From: Roseateles sp.
Lineage (GTDB): Bacteria > Pseudomonadota > Gammaproteobacteria > Burkholderiales > Burkholderiaceae_C
Direction: 5' to 3'
DNA length: 64,000 nt
NCBI GenBank assembly: GCA_019234295.1
Contig: JAFALK010000066.1
Location: 1 to 64,000 of the forward strand
This document shows positions 38,057 through 47,552 of the stretch, piece after piece. The notes under the pieces are model-generated. The model was not told where the DNA came from. It saw only the letters and a program-made list of their open reading frames with translations, and did no database searches. Position numbers and translations under genes: made by a program. Position 1 is the stretch's first letter; every line of letters begins with the position of its first letter.

Positions 38057-38668
38057 TCATCGCGAGGTGTAGCCGCGCCCGTCCATGCAGGCCTCGACGG
38101 CGCGGGCAAACACGCCGGCATCGTTCATCGCCGAAGGCTGACCGGTCGCCCAGCGGTTGCAGGCCTGGACGTCGGCCTCCTTCTGCTCAGGAGACTGATT
38201 GTTGCGCGGGTAGTAGATCGGCTCGGGCCGCGGCGGAGCCGGCGGCGGCGAAGGCTGGGCGACCGCGGCCTGCGCCTCCGCCGGCGGATTGACGACCACA
38301 TAGCCGCCGACCGTGCTCGAGTAATACACGCCGTTGGCGTAGTAGTAGGGCACGCCGCCGACGCGCAAGGTCACGTAGTCGTAGGGCAGCAGGGGCACGA
38401 TGATGCCCACGGGCGGCACGATCACACGGTAGTGGCCGCCCCAGGGCTGGTACCAGACGCCACCGCTGAACCAGTAGCTGCCGCCGCCGAAACCCACGGA
38501 GACGCTGCCACGCGGCAGCACCGGCGCCACCCAGCCGGCCGAGGGGTAGTAGTGGTCGTGGTGATAACGCCCGTCGAGCACGAGGTGGCCGTGCTCGCGG
38601 GAATCGGCCATGGCGGTGCCGGCGAACAAGAGCGCGGCGACGAGGATCAAAGGCTTGGATGCAGTCAT
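38057..38668 (-). CDS. DUF6515-like exported Tyr/Gly/Val-rich protein
   Basis: A 203-residue exported protein: signal peptide about 1-21 (MTASKPLILVAALLFAGTAMA), then a His/Tyr/Gly-rich segment. Repeating aromatic beta-type patterns follow (GGGSYWFSGGVWYQPWGGHYRVIVPPVGIIVPLLP, then VGGVPYYYANGVYYSSTVGGYVVVNPP), as in the DUF6515 family. After a Pro-rich linker comes a short C-terminal domain with two cysteines (QACNRWATGQPSAMN ... VEACMDGRGYTSR), a pattern found attached to such proteins. Function unknown, probably cell-envelope. ATG 38668 has AAGGAG 6 bases upstream. It converges on xdhC, 10 bases apart. Confidence 0.78.
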   Translation of the reverse strand: MTASKPLILVAALLFAGTAMADSREHGHLVLDGRYHHDHYYPSAGWVAPVLPRGSVSVGFGGGSYWFSGGVWYQPWGGHYRVIVPPVGIIVPLLPYDYVTLRVGGVPYYYANGVYYSSTVGGYVVVNPPAEAQAAVAQPSPPPAPPRPEPIYYPRNNQSPEQKEADVQACNRWATGQPSAMNDAGVFARAVEACMDGRGYTSR

Positions 38669-38747
38669 GAGGAACTCCTTCGGAACAACCAACGGCCGCA
38701 TGCTGCCGGCGGTGTACGCTCGTCGTTTTGCGGCCCGGTAAAGAAAC

Positions 38748-39395
38748 ATGATCAGCCTCCATTACAGCCCCAGCAACGCCAGTTTCGCCGCCCATGCGGT
38801 GCTGCGCGAGCTGGGCCTGCCCTTCGAGCTCAAGCTCGTCGATCGCGACAACATGGCGCACAAATCACCCGCCTACCTCAAGCTCAACCCGAACGGATTG
38901 ATCCCGGTGCTCGAAGACGGCGAGCTCGTGCTTTATGAGACCGCCGCCATCTTGCTCCATCTGGCCGATACCCATCCCGAGGCCGGCTTGGCACCGGCAC
39001 TGGGCACCGCAGAACGCGCGCAGTTCTACAAGTGGCTGATCTGGATGACCAACACCCTGCAGCCCCTGATCATTACCTACTACTACCCGCACCGCTGGGT
39101 GGACGATGGCAACACGGCCGGCGTGGCCGAAGTCAAGAAGCATGCCGAACTTCGCGTGGGCCCGCTGCTGGACCAGCTGGAAACCCTGCTGGCCTCGCAC
39201 GGCGGCCCCTGGATTCTGGGCGAGCGCTACACCGTGGCGGACGCCATGGCCTTCATGCTGTGCCGCTGGACGCGCAACTTCGCGCGGCCCGCGCGCAGCC
39301 TGCCGCAGGTGGGGGCCTATCTGGCACGCATGCTGGAGCGTGCGGCGATCAGTAAAACGATCGAGGTCGAGCAGTTGCCACAGCCCTGGATCTGA
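38748..39395 (+). CDS. Glutathione S-transferase family protein
   Basis: A 215-residue GST-fold protein. The N-terminal thioredoxin-like domain starts ISLHYSPSNASFAAHAVLRELGLPFELKLVDRD (catalytic Ser region 7-11). It has the cis-Pro motif NPNGLIPVLEDGELVLYETAAILLHLAD, followed by an all-helical C-terminal domain with the N-capping GERYTVADAMAFMLCRW. No partner enzyme gene is adjacent, so substrate and reaction are open. The start lies close to the divergent DUF6515-like gene, with 79 bases between starts. Confidence 0.88.
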   Translation: MISLHYSPSNASFAAHAVLRELGLPFELKLVDRDNMAHKSPAYLKLNPNGLIPVLEDGELVLYETAAILLHLADTHPEAGLAPALGTAERAQFYKWLIWMTNTLQPLIITYYYPHRWVDDGNTAGVAEVKKHAELRVGPLLDQLETLLASHGGPWILGERYTVADAMAFMLCRWTRNFARPARSLPQVGAYLARMLERAAISKTIEVEQLPQPWI

Positions 39396-39498
39396 GCGAC
39401 TTGCTCTTCGGGCTGGCGCCAGGCCGCTCCCGAGCCGGTCCGCCACGGCCAGAGCTCGCCCGCGTTCTGCGCGGCGACTCTGGACCGGGAGTTCCGCT

Positions 39499-40035
39499 TT
39501 AGCGACTCAGGTGCGCCAGGGTTTCGACCCGCTTGAGCAGGTCGCGGTCGTTCCAGGGCTTCTTGAAAATGCCGAACACGCCCTGGATCTGGTGGACGCG
39601 GGCCTGCAGCTCGTCGTGGCCGGTGATGGCGATGATGGGCAAGTTTTCGGTGTCCAGGCTGCCCTGCACGGCGGCGATCAGCTCGAAGCCATCCTTGTTG
39701 GGCATCTCCAGGTCGGTGACCAGCACGTCGTAGCGCTGCTTGCCAAGCTGCTCCAGGGCGTCGACGCCGTCCTTGGCCAGCGTCACCGCATACCCGGCGC
39801 GCTGGAAGAGCTGGCCCAGCTTGGCACGCACGACGGCCGAATCATCCACCAGCAGCACGGCCGCGGGGCCGGCGGGCACGGGGGCAGCCGCAGGAGCCGC
39901 GGCTTCCTTGCGTTCATCCGCCAGCGGATCGTCGCCGCGCCGGCTGGAGCAGAACCAGATCACCAGCGCCAGAGGCACGGCGATGGCGAAGGGGACGAGA
40001 TAACTGGCCAGTCCGTCTGACAATTCACCGAACAT
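39499..40035 (-). CDS. Membrane-anchored response-regulator receiver protein
   Basis: A 178-residue protein with one N-terminal membrane helix (about 10-30, ASYLVPFAIAVPLALVIWFC), an Ala/Pro linker and a complete receiver domain (about 58-178). The receiver has VLLVDDSAVVRAKL (acidic pair), the phospho-acceptor Asp108 in VLVTDLEMPNKDG, the conserved Thr/Ser region in IAITGHDE and the KKPW lysine. It has no output domain. Tethering a receiver to the membrane suggests interaction with a membrane kinase or a motility or secretion complex. No kinase gene is beside it; the nearest orphan kinase here is at 25922. Confidence 0.85.
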   Translation of the reverse strand: MFGELSDGLASYLVPFAIAVPLALVIWFCSSRRGDDPLADERKEAAAPAAAPVPAGPAAVLLVDDSAVVRAKLGQLFQRAGYAVTLAKDGVDALEQLGKQRYDVLVTDLEMPNKDGFELIAAVQGSLDTENLPIIAITGHDELQARVHQIQGVFGIFKKPWNDRDLLKRVETLAHLSR

Positions 40036-40100
40036 GGGTGGGCTCCATTGCGAGGACCATTGTCACGCAGGCCGGGGTATCGGCACCCCAGCAGAAGGCC

Positions 40101-40625
40101 CTACTTCTTCGGCAAGGCTGCAACAGCCTTGAGCATGGCGGCCACATGGCCGTTCGGGTCCATGGCCGCGTGCACGGCGGCGATTTTGCCGTCCTGGCCG
40201 ATCAGGAAGGACACGCGGTCAGCCAGCTCGGGCTTGATGACCAGGCTCACGTCGTAGGCCTTGATCATCTTGGCGCCTTCGTCGGCGGCCACGGCGAACT
40301 TGTTGCGGCATTCCTCGACCGAGAACTTCTTGAGCGTCTCGATGTTGTCATTGGAGATACCGATCACGGTAGCCCCGAGGGCCTTGAACTTGTCGGTCGC
40401 CTCGGCGAACTGGTGCGCCTCGACGGTGCAGCCGCTCGTGAAGGCCTTGGGATAGAAGTACAGCACCACAGGGCCCTTCTTGAGCTCGGCCGCGAGGTCG
40501 AACTTGAAGGCCTGGCCGCCCACGGCGGCATCGGTGGTGAAGCTCGGGGCGGCGGCGCCGACCTGGAGGGCGGCGTGGGCATGCAGGCTGGCGGTGAGCG
40601 CAGCGATCAGGAAGATTCGTTTCAT
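40101..40625 (-). CDS. Exported peroxiredoxin (BCP/AhpC-TSA type)
   Basis: A 174-residue thiol peroxidase with a signal peptide (MKRIFLIAALTASLHAHA, 1-18). The active site is YPKAFTSGCTVEA, matching PxxxTxxC with peroxidatic Cys66, followed by the BCP-like VIGISNDNIETLKKFSVE stretch. The export signal places it in the periplasm, unlike cytosolic BCP. A second (resolving) cysteine is visible in EECRNKF; whether it resolves the active-site Cys is inference. It lies 21 bases downstream of uvrA on the same strand and may be partly co-transcribed. Confidence 0.88.
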   Translation of the reverse strand: MKRIFLIAALTASLHAHAALQVGAAAPSFTTDAAVGGQAFKFDLAAELKKGPVVLYFYPKAFTSGCTVEAHQFAEATDKFKALGATVIGISNDNIETLKKFSVEECRNKFAVAADEGAKMIKAYDVSLVIKPELADRVSFLIGQDGKIAAVHAAMDPNGHVAAMLKAVAALPKK

Positions 40626-40646
40626 GAAGCTCTCCTTGAGAAAGGG

Positions 40647-43550
40647 CTAGCGTAACAGTGGTGCGAGATACCGTCCCGTGTGGCTGTCCGGATGGGCTGC
40701 CACGGTCTCGGGCGTGCCCGCCACCAGCAGGCGTCCGCCGCCAGCGCCACCCTCGGGGCCCATGTCCAGCAGCCAGTCCGCGGTCTTGATCACGTCGAGG
40801 TTGTGCTCGATGACGACGATGGTGTTGCCCGCATCGCGCAGCTGGTGCAGGACCTTGAGCAGCAGCGCGATGTCGGCGAAGTGCAGGCCCGTCGTGGGCT
40901 CGTCCAGGATGTAGAGCGTGCGGCCGGTGTCGCGCTTGGACAGCTCCAGCGCCAACTTCACCCGCTGGGCCTCGCCGCCCGAGAGCGTGGTGGCGCTCTG
41001 CCCGAGCTTCACGTAGCCCAGACCCACGTCGAGCAGGGTCTGGAGCTTGCGCGCCAGGCTGGGCACGGCGCTGAAGAAGGCGTGAGCGTCCTCGATGGTC
41101 ATGCCCAGCACCTCGGTGATGTTCTTGCCCTTGTACAGAACCTCGAGCGTCTCGCGGTTGTAGCGCTTGCCGTGGCAAACGTCGCAGGGCACGTAGACGT
41201 CGGGCAGGAAGTGCATCTCGACCTTGAGCACGCCGTCGCCCTGGCACGCCTCGCAGCGGCCACCGGCCACGTTGAAGGAGAAGCGCCCAGGCCCGTAGCC
41301 GCGCTCCCGGGCGGTGTTCATCTCGGCGAAGAGCTCGCGGATCGGCGTAAACAGGCCGGTGTAGGTGGCCGGGTTGGAACGCGGCGTGCGACCGATCGGC
41401 GACTGGTCCACGTTGATGACTTTGTCGAAGGCGTCCAGGCCCTCGATCTCGTCGTGCGGCGCCGGCTCCAGATGGCTGCCGTAGAGCTTCTTGGCCACGG
41501 CGGCGTAGAGCGTGTCGTTGACCAGGGTGCTCTTGCCCGAGCCCGAAACACCGGTCACGCAGGTCAGCAGGCCCACGGGAATCTCGACGCTCACGCCCTT
41601 GAGATTGTTGCCCCGCGCGTTGACGATGCGCAGGTGTAGCGGGTCCAGGGTCTCGGCCACCGTGTGGCGCTGCGCGGGCACGGCGATCTTCTCCACGCCG
41701 CTCAGGTAGCGGCCAGTCAGCGAGGCCGGATTGGCCGCCACCTCGGCCGGCGTGCCCTGCGCGATCACGCGCCCACCATGCACGCCCGCGCCCGGGCCGA
41801 GGTCCAGCACATGGTCGGCCGCACGGATGGCGTCCTCGTCATGCTCCACGACGAGCACTGAGTTGCCCAGGTCGCGCAGCCGGCGCAGGGTGGCGATGAG
41901 GCGGTCGTTGTCGCGCTGATGCAGCCCGATGCTGGGCTCGTCGAGCACGTACATCACGCCCGTCAGCCCCGAGCCGATCTGCGAAGCCAGGCGAATGCGC
42001 TGGGCCTCGCCGCCCGAGAGCGTATCGGCACTGCGGTCCAGGCTCAGGTAGGACAGGCCAACATCGTTCAGGAAGCGCAGGCGCGAGGCGATCTCGCGCA
42101 CGACCTTGTCGCCGATCTCTGCCTTGGCTCCCTTGAGCCTCAGGCCTTCGAAGTAGTCCAGGCACTCGCGCAGCGTGGCGTGCTCAACCTCGTAAATGGC
42201 GCGGCCTTTGTGCTCCTTTGGCGCGTCGCCGGGCTGCAGATACACGTGGCGCGCTTCGCGGCGCAGACGCGTGCCTTGGCAGTCGGGGCAGGCTTTGGGC
42301 GCCATGTAGCGGGCCAGATCCTCGCGCACGGCCGCCGAGTCGGTCTCCTTGAAGCGGCGTTGCAGCGTGGGCAGGATGCCCTCAAAGGCATGCGAGCGGC
42401 GCACGGTCTTCTTGCGCCCGGTGCTGGTCGCGCCTTCGTAGCTGAACTCGATCTCCTCCTCGCCCGAGCCGAACAGCAGGACCTGGCGCACCAGCTCCGG
42501 CAGTTCCTCGAAGGGCTGCTCCACGTCGAAGCCGTAATGCGCGGCAAGCGATTCAAGCAAGGAGAAGGTGTAGCTGTTGCGCCGGTCCCAGCCCTTGACG
42601 GCGCCGCTGGCCAGGGAGAGCGTGGGGAAGGCGACCACGCGGTCCGGGTCGAAGACCGTGGTCTGGCCCAGGCCCTCGCAGCTGGGGCAGGCGCCCACGG
42701 GCGAGTTGAAGGAGAAGAGGCGGGGCTCCAGCTCGGGCAGGGAGTAGGAGCAGATCGGGCAGGCGAACTTGCTGGAGAAGATGGTCTCGGCACCCGAGTC
42801 CATGTCCAGCACGAGAGCGCGACCCTCGGCCAGCCGCAACGCCGCCTCGAAACTCTCGGCCAAGCGCTGACGCAGCGTGTCGTGCGCGTCGGCGCGCAAC
42901 TTGACGCGATCGATCACCACGTCAATGTCGTGCTTCTCGGCCTTCTTGAGCGCCGGAACCTCGGGCGCCTCGACCGTCCGGCCGTTGACGCGGAAGCGCA
43001 CATAACCCTGCGCCTGCATGGACTCGAAGAGCTCCAGGAACTCGCCCTTGCGGTCGCGCACCACCGGAGCCAGCAGCATGAGCTTGCTGTCTTCGGGCAG
43101 GGCCAGCACGGCATCCACCATCTGGCTGACGCTCTGCGCGTCCAGCGGCAGGCCGTGGTCGGGGCAGAAGGGCGTGCCGGCGCGGGCGTAGAGCAGGCGC
43201 AGGTAGTCGTGGATCTCGGTGACCGTGCCCACGGTCGAGCGCGGGTTGTGGCTGGTGGCCTTCTGCTCGATGGAGATGGCAGGCGACAGGCCCTCGATCA
43301 CGTCCACGTCGGGCTTGTCCATCAGCTGCAGGAACTGCCGCGCGTAGGCCGAGAGGCTCTCGACATAGCGGCGCTGGCCCTCGGCATAGAGCGTATCGAA
43401 GGCCAGGCTGGACTTGCCCGAGCCCGACAGCCCGGTGATCACCACGAGCTGGTTGCGCGGCAGGTCGACATCGATGGCCTTGAGGTTGTGCGTGCGCGCT
43501 CCGCGCACGCGGATCATCGGGGCGTCGTGACGAGGGTCAAGCTCGGACAT
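40647..43550 (-). CDS. uvrA: Excinuclease ABC subunit A
   Basis: A 967-residue UvrA, the damage-recognition ATPase of nucleotide excision repair. Two ABC modules are seen: Walker [15 protein letters not shown] near the N-terminus and [14 protein letters not shown] in the second half, with ABC signatures [17 protein letters not shown] and [17 protein letters not shown]. Zinc-finger cysteines occur in [28 protein letters not shown]-type spacing (first module) and [10 protein letters not shown] ... CDVCHG (second module). The length is standard. No SOS box was identified in the 104 bases between it and the divergent S9 peptidase. Confidence 0.97.
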   Translation of the reverse strand: MSELDPRHDAPMIRVRGARTHNLKAIDVDLPRNQLVVITGLSGSGKSSLAFDTLYAEGQRRYVESLSAYARQFLQLMDKPDVDVIEGLSPAISIEQKATSHNPRSTVGTVTEIHDYLRLLYARAGTPFCPDHGLPLDAQSVSQMVDAVLALPEDSKLMLLAPVVRDRKGEFLELFESMQAQGYVRFRVNGRTVEAPEVPALKKAEKHDIDVVIDRVKLRADAHDTLRQRLAESFEAALRLAEGRALVLDMDSGAETIFSSKFACPICSYSLPELEPRLFSFNSPVGACPSCEGLGQTTVFDPDRVVAFPTLSLASGAVKGWDRRNSYTFSLLESLAAHYGFDVEQPFEELPELVRQVLLFGSGEEEIEFSYEGATSTGRKKTVRRSHAFEGILPTLQRRFKETDSAAVREDLARYMAPKACPDCQGTRLRREARHVYLQPGDAPKEHKGRAIYEVEHATLRECLDYFEGLRLKGAKAEIGDKVVREIASRLRFLNDVGLSYLSLDRSADTLSGGEAQRIRLASQIGSGLTGVMYVLDEPSIGLHQRDNDRLIATLRRLRDLGNSVLVVEHDEDAIRAADHVLDLGPGAGVHGGRVIAQGTPAEVAANPASLTGRYLSGVEKIAVPAQRHTVAETLDPLHLRIVNARGNNLKGVSVEIPVGLLTCVTGVSGSGKSTLVNDTLYAAVAKKLYGSHLEPAPHDEIEGLDAFDKVINVDQSPIGRTPRSNPATYTGLFTPIRELFAEMNTARERGYGPGRFSFNVAGGRCEACQGDGVLKVEMHFLPDVYVPCDVCHGKRYNRETLEVLYKGKNITEVLGMTIEDAHAFFSAVPSLARKLQTLLDVGLGYVKLGQSATTLSGGEAQRVKLALELSKRDTGRTLYILDEPTTGLHFADIALLLKVLHQLRDAGNTIVVIEHNLDVIKTADWLLDMGPEGGAGGGRLLVAGTPETVAAHPDSHTGRYLAPLLR

Positions 43551-43654
43551 GGAATTCGGCCGGAGACGGGAAACTCAGCATGATAGGCGGGCCCGGCGGC
43601 TTCCCATAATCGGGCCGCGCTCGGGAGCCGGGCGCCAGCAAGGGAGAAGAATCG

Positions 43655-45682
43655 ATGATGAAGTTGTTTGCGCGCGGGCCGGCATGGCTGGCGCTGACGT
43701 TGCTCTTGTCCGCCCCACTCTCGAGCCAGGGCACCGCAAACCCGCCGCCGGTGGCGGACTTCTTCCGCGCGCCGGCCGCGCAGGAGCCTGTGCCTTCGCC
43801 CGACGGCAAGAAGGTCGCCACGGTCATCTTTGCCACGAACGGCCGGGGCAAGCTGGCGGTCTTCGAGCTGGCCCGGCCCGAGAGCGCCAAGGTGATCGCC
43901 GGCTTCGGCGACTTCGACGTCGCCGACATCCACTGGGTCAACGACGAGCGGCTGGTCTTCAGCGTGTCCGACGCAGGCCATGCGCTTATCGCCCCCATTT
44001 GGCCCGGGCTCTGGGCTGTCGATGCCGACGGCGGCAACCCGCGGCATCTGATCTACGTGAACAACGAAGAGGCCTCCAGCACGCGGACGAGCATCAAGTC
44101 GCACGTGCTGCCCTATTTCTGGACCTTCGACGCCGAGATCCACGACGGCTCGCCCGACGTGGTCGTCAGGCACCACAGCTTCGATGGCCGGGGCCAGATG
44201 GTCGGTACCAGCATCTCGCGGCTGAACACGCGGACCGGCCAGCTCAAGTCCCTGGTCGAAAAGGCACCCGAGGACGCTCAGTATTGGTGGACGGGCAGGG
44301 ATGGCCGCCCCATCGCCGCCATGAGCCGGACCAAGGCCCAGACGGCCCTGCATCTGATCCAGCCCGACGGCAGCTGGAAGCAGATCTACGAGACCTCCGC
44401 GTGGGTCAATGGCGTGCCACATCCGCTCGCGCTGGATCCGCAGCACCAGCTCTGGATGATCGCGGCCGACCCGGAGCACACGAGCGATGCCTCCGTGCTC
44501 CTGCGCTATTCGCTCGACGATCCCGAGGCGCAGCCCCAGGTGGTGCTTGGGCTCAAGGGCTACGACTTCCGCGGCACCCTTGTGACCGAGCGCTCCACGG
44601 GCGAAGTGCTGGGCGCGCATTTCGAGACCGATGCGCCGAGCACCCATTGGTTCAATCCCCGCATGCGCGCCATCCAGGCCGACATCGACGCGCAGCTGGG
44701 CGGCACCGCAAACACCATCCATTGCAGCACCTGCCTGGACGCGGAAAGCCTGCTCGTGGAAGCCATCTCCGACCGCCAGCCCCCGTTGCTGCTTCGCTAC
44801 GTGGTGGCGACCAAGAAGCTTTCGGCCTTGCTCGTCAGTCGCTCCTGGATCGATCCGAAGCAGATGGGCGTGCGCGAGCCCTTCACCATCAAGTCGCGCG
44901 ACGGACTCAGCATGCCGGTGATGATCACGCACCCGCCCGGCCCCCGCCAGGCCAAGCGCCCTGCGGTGGTCCTGGTCCACGGTGGACCCTGGGTACGCGG
45001 CACGCACTGGGCCGACTGGGGCTGGCACGCCATTGCGCAATTCCTCGCCTCGCGCGGCTACCTGGTCATCGAGCCCGAATTCCGCGGCAGCATCGGCTAC
45101 GGATACAAGCATTACGCCGCCGGCTTCAAGCAATGGGGCCTGAAGATGCAGGACGATGTCTCTGACGCCATGGACTTCGCGGTGGCCAAGGGCTGGGCCG
45201 ACCCCCAGCGCGTGTGCATCGCCGGCGCTTCTTACGGCGGCTACGCCACCCTGATGGGCTTGGCCAAGGAGCCGGACCGCTATCGCTGCGGCGTCGAGTG
45301 GGTCGGCGTCTCCGACATCCAGCTGATGTACAGCATCCATTGGAGCGACGCGGGCGATGCCTACAAGCAATACGGCATGCCCCGCCTGATCGGTGACCTC
45401 GTGGCGGACGCCCAGCAACTCAAGGACACCTCGCCCGTGCAGCAGGCGGCGCGCATCAACAAGCCGCTGCTGATGGGCTATGGCGGCGCCGACCGCCGCG
45501 TACCCATGGAACATGGCCAGGCCATGCGCGAGGCGCTTGCCGCCGCCGGCAACAAGGACGTGGAGTGGGTGGTCTACCCGGAGGAAGGCCACGGCTGGAC
45601 CAAGCTCGAGAACAACATCGACTTCTGGACCCGCGTCGAGCGCTTCCTGGCCCGCAACATCGGGGAGAACGCGCCGCGCTGA
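43655..45682 (+). CDS. Prolyl oligopeptidase family (S9) serine peptidase
   Basis: A 675-residue exported peptidase: signal peptide about 1-28, a beta-propeller region, and a C-terminal alpha/beta-hydrolase domain (about 410-675). The triad is visible: Ser526 in GASYGGYATL, the Asp in GYGGADRRVPM and the His in PEEGHGW; the family motif ALVLVHGG-type reads PAVVLVHGGPWVRG. It is expected to cut oligopeptides in the periplasm. The start has two adjacent ATGs (43655, 43658) after AAGGGAGAAG. It is divergent from uvrA. A small secreted-peptide gene follows at 45832 behind its own ribosome site. Confidence 0.9.
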   Translation: MMKLFARGPAWLALTLLLSAPLSSQGTANPPPVADFFRAPAAQEPVPSPDGKKVATVIFATNGRGKLAVFELARPESAKVIAGFGDFDVADIHWVNDERLVFSVSDAGHALIAPIWPGLWAVDADGGNPRHLIYVNNEEASSTRTSIKSHVLPYFWTFDAEIHDGSPDVVVRHHSFDGRGQMVGTSISRLNTRTGQLKSLVEKAPEDAQYWWTGRDGRPIAAMSRTKAQTALHLIQPDGSWKQIYETSAWVNGVPHPLALDPQHQLWMIAADPEHTSDASVLLRYSLDDPEAQPQVVLGLKGYDFRGTLVTERSTGEVLGAHFETDAPSTHWFNPRMRAIQADIDAQLGGTANTIHCSTCLDAESLLVEAISDRQPPLLLRYVVATKKLSALLVSRSWIDPKQMGVREPFTIKSRDGLSMPVMITHPPGPRQAKRPAVVLVHGGPWVRGTHWADWGWHAIAQFLASRGYLVIEPEFRGSIGYGYKHYAAGFKQWGLKMQDDVSDAMDFAVAKGWADPQRVCIAGASYGGYATLMGLAKEPDRYRCGVEWVGVSDIQLMYSIHWSDAGDAYKQYGMPRLIGDLVADAQQLKDTSPVQQAARINKPLLMGYGGADRRVPMEHGQAMREALAAAGNKDVEWVVYPEEGHGWTKLENNIDFWTRVERFLARNIGENAPR

Positions 45683-45831
45683 TGCCGCTGGCGGCCGCAA
45701 ACCTGCGCTTCATCCGGCCGCGCCTGCGCTTCGTCGCAGCTGCGTGGCAAAGCCTCCTGGGGTTTTCCATACTGACTCCATCGACACAGCAATTCCGCCG
45801 GTCGAGTCACAGCAAACCCAAGGAGCCCATC

Positions 45832-46059
45832 ATGCAAGTCCGTACCCTGATCGCCGTTGCCGCCCTTTTCGCCGCCGCCGCCGCCCAAGCCGCCCCGCAA
45901 AACATCGTCAAGCTGCCGCGCGTCGTCATCACCGGCAAGGCCCAGCATGCCGAACAGCAAGTTGTTATCCTGCCGCGCGTCGTCGTGGTCGGTGTCAGCA
46001 ACCAGACCCTGCAGCGCCAGCTGCTCGCCGCCAAGGCCGCCCGCAGCAACAACAGCTGA
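45832..46059 (+). CDS. Small secreted protein with two LPRVV(I/V)xG repeats
   Basis: A 75-residue protein: signal peptide (MQVRTLIAVAALFAAAAAQA, 1-20), then two copies of a short motif, IVKLPRVVITGK and VVILPRVVVVG, 19 residues apart, and a polar tail (LLAAKAARSNNS). The same motif recurs in the small protein at 54217-54483. The motif looks like a short beta-strand plus turn, reminiscent of the VVVTG stretches at TonB-box ends. I do not know a named family and no function can be assigned. ATG 45832 has AAGGAG about 7 bases upstream, so it is well supported despite its size. Confidence 0.7.
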   Translation: MQVRTLIAVAALFAAAAAQAAPQNIVKLPRVVITGKAQHAEQQVVILPRVVVVGVSNQTLQRQLLAAKAARSNNS

Positions 46060-46194
46060 AAGGCGCGCATGACTGCAGCCTTCAACCCCGGAGCCGAGCC
46101 CCGATAGCACCGCAGCGCGTGTTGCGCCAAGTACTATCCGGGCTCGGCTTCGCTGCTCCACAATGGGTGCATCCCATTGGCTGGATTCGAACAA

Positions 46195-47424
46195 GTGAGC
46201 GAGGAAATCCGCAAGCGCCGTTCGTGGCTGGACGGCTTCATGGCCTATGCCGTGCCGGTGCGCACGAGCGAGACGCAGCTGCGCGAACACATCGTCGTGC
46301 TGGATCAGCTGCTCTACGACCTCTGGAATCTCGGCGAGAACCTCGTCTTCGCCTGGACGCCCGCGCCCCACGGGCTGCGCCTGCTGGTGGGGCCGCACCC
46401 GCTGCTGGCGGAATTCGCACAGTCGGGCTCGTCGGCGGAGAAGCAGCGCCGGGCACGCGTGCTTGACGAGCTGCTGGCCACGCAACAGCATCTGAACGCC
46501 GAGCAATTCGACCGCATGGCGGGCGAGCTTGGCCTGCGGCCCGATGAAGTCCAGCTCGGCTTTGACCCCGAGCAGGGCCTGGGGCTGGAGTTGATCGCGG
46601 CCCTGATCGCGCGCTACGGCATCCGGCTCGTCGAAGACCGCGCCGTGATTCTGTTCGACGCCGTCGGCTTCTCCTTGCTCTCTCCGCTGGAGCAGGTGGT
46701 GCAGCTCAACAGCCTGTCCTGCTCGGTCAATGCCGCCTACGCTCGCTTGCTGGACCGCGAGATCAACATCAACTTTGCCCGCACCACCACAGGCGACGGC
46801 TTCTACATCTGGAACCGCATGCGCGGCATTGAGGCCAATGTCGAGCTCTACCAGCTCATGCAGTTCGTGCTGGCCGACAACGCCCTGGCCCGCGAGCGCG
46901 CCCGCCGGCCCGAGTCCGTGCCCCGGCTGCGGGCCTGCTTCCACGTCGGCTCGCACTACGAGTTCCACCAGAGCGAGGGCCTGAACCCGACCTCCTTCAG
47001 CTACTTGGTCGGCCAGGTCACGATCGAGCTGGCCCGCATGATCGAGCGCGCCCTGCCGGGCCAGATCCTCGTCGGCAAGTTCAACACCTTGATGCGCGAC
47101 GGGAACGACGGTGAGATCAAGGCCGTGAACTCGATCGACTTCGTGGAACGCACCCGCAAGCCCATGCAGGGTCTGCACGGCATCAAGCTGGCCGGCGCCG
47201 AGATCGACGACATCGCCTGCTACCTGACCGGTCGCCAGACCGAGGACGAGGAATTCGGCATCAGTGAGTACGAGATCGCCGACAAGCACGGCCTGCCGCA
47301 TCGCGTCTATAACGCCAAGATCAACATACACCGCCGCGACGGTGAGCCCATCTACCTCGGCCTGCGCGAGGAAGACCTCGAGGACTTCCAGGCTCGCCTG
47401 GTGTCCACTGTCACCACCGGATGA
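46195..47424 (+). CDS. Class III nucleotide cyclase-domain protein
   Basis: A protein of about 409 residues. After a helical lead of about 150 residues comes a cyclase homology domain with the two metal-binding aspartates in VILFDAVGFSLLS and TTTGDGFYIWNR, and the order and spacing of class III adenylate/guanylate cyclases. The C-terminal 100 residues form a separate domain. The domain is divergent, so catalytic activity is probable but not certain. Start is uncertain: GTG 46195 or TTG 46177, neither with a good ribosome site. It lies 135 bases after the small secreted protein and 128 bases before a second, unrelated cyclase-domain gene. Confidence 0.72.
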   Translation: MSEEIRKRRSWLDGFMAYAVPVRTSETQLREHIVVLDQLLYDLWNLGENLVFAWTPAPHGLRLLVGPHPLLAEFAQSGSSAEKQRRARVLDELLATQQHLNAEQFDRMAGELGLRPDEVQLGFDPEQGLGLELIAALIARYGIRLVEDRAVILFDAVGFSLLSPLEQVVQLNSLSCSVNAAYARLLDREININFARTTTGDGFYIWNRMRGIEANVELYQLMQFVLADNALARERARRPESVPRLRACFHVGSHYEFHQSEGLNPTSFSYLVGQVTIELARMIERALPGQILVGKFNTLMRDGNDGEIKAVNSIDFVERTRKPMQGLHGIKLAGAEIDDIACYLTGRQTEDEEFGISEYEIADKHGLPHRVYNAKINIHRRDGEPIYLGLREEDLEDFQARLVSTVTTG

Positions 47425-47552
47425 CGAAACGGTGAAGAACAGCTTGCCGCGACGCGAACGTTCAAGGGCAAGTCAGGGGTCAGAGCCTCCTGCCCAAGTT
47501 GTAGGATTGCCGCCGACCGTTGAAGGACAACGGGACAGAGAACAAGGCCCCC

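Noticed and set aside
41919-43583. 554-codon frame antisense to uvrA
   Set aside because: Shadow of a fully conserved uvrA.
43514-45700. 728-codon frame antisense to the S9 peptidase
   Set aside because: Shadow frame; the + strand gene has the complete catalytic triad and signal peptide.
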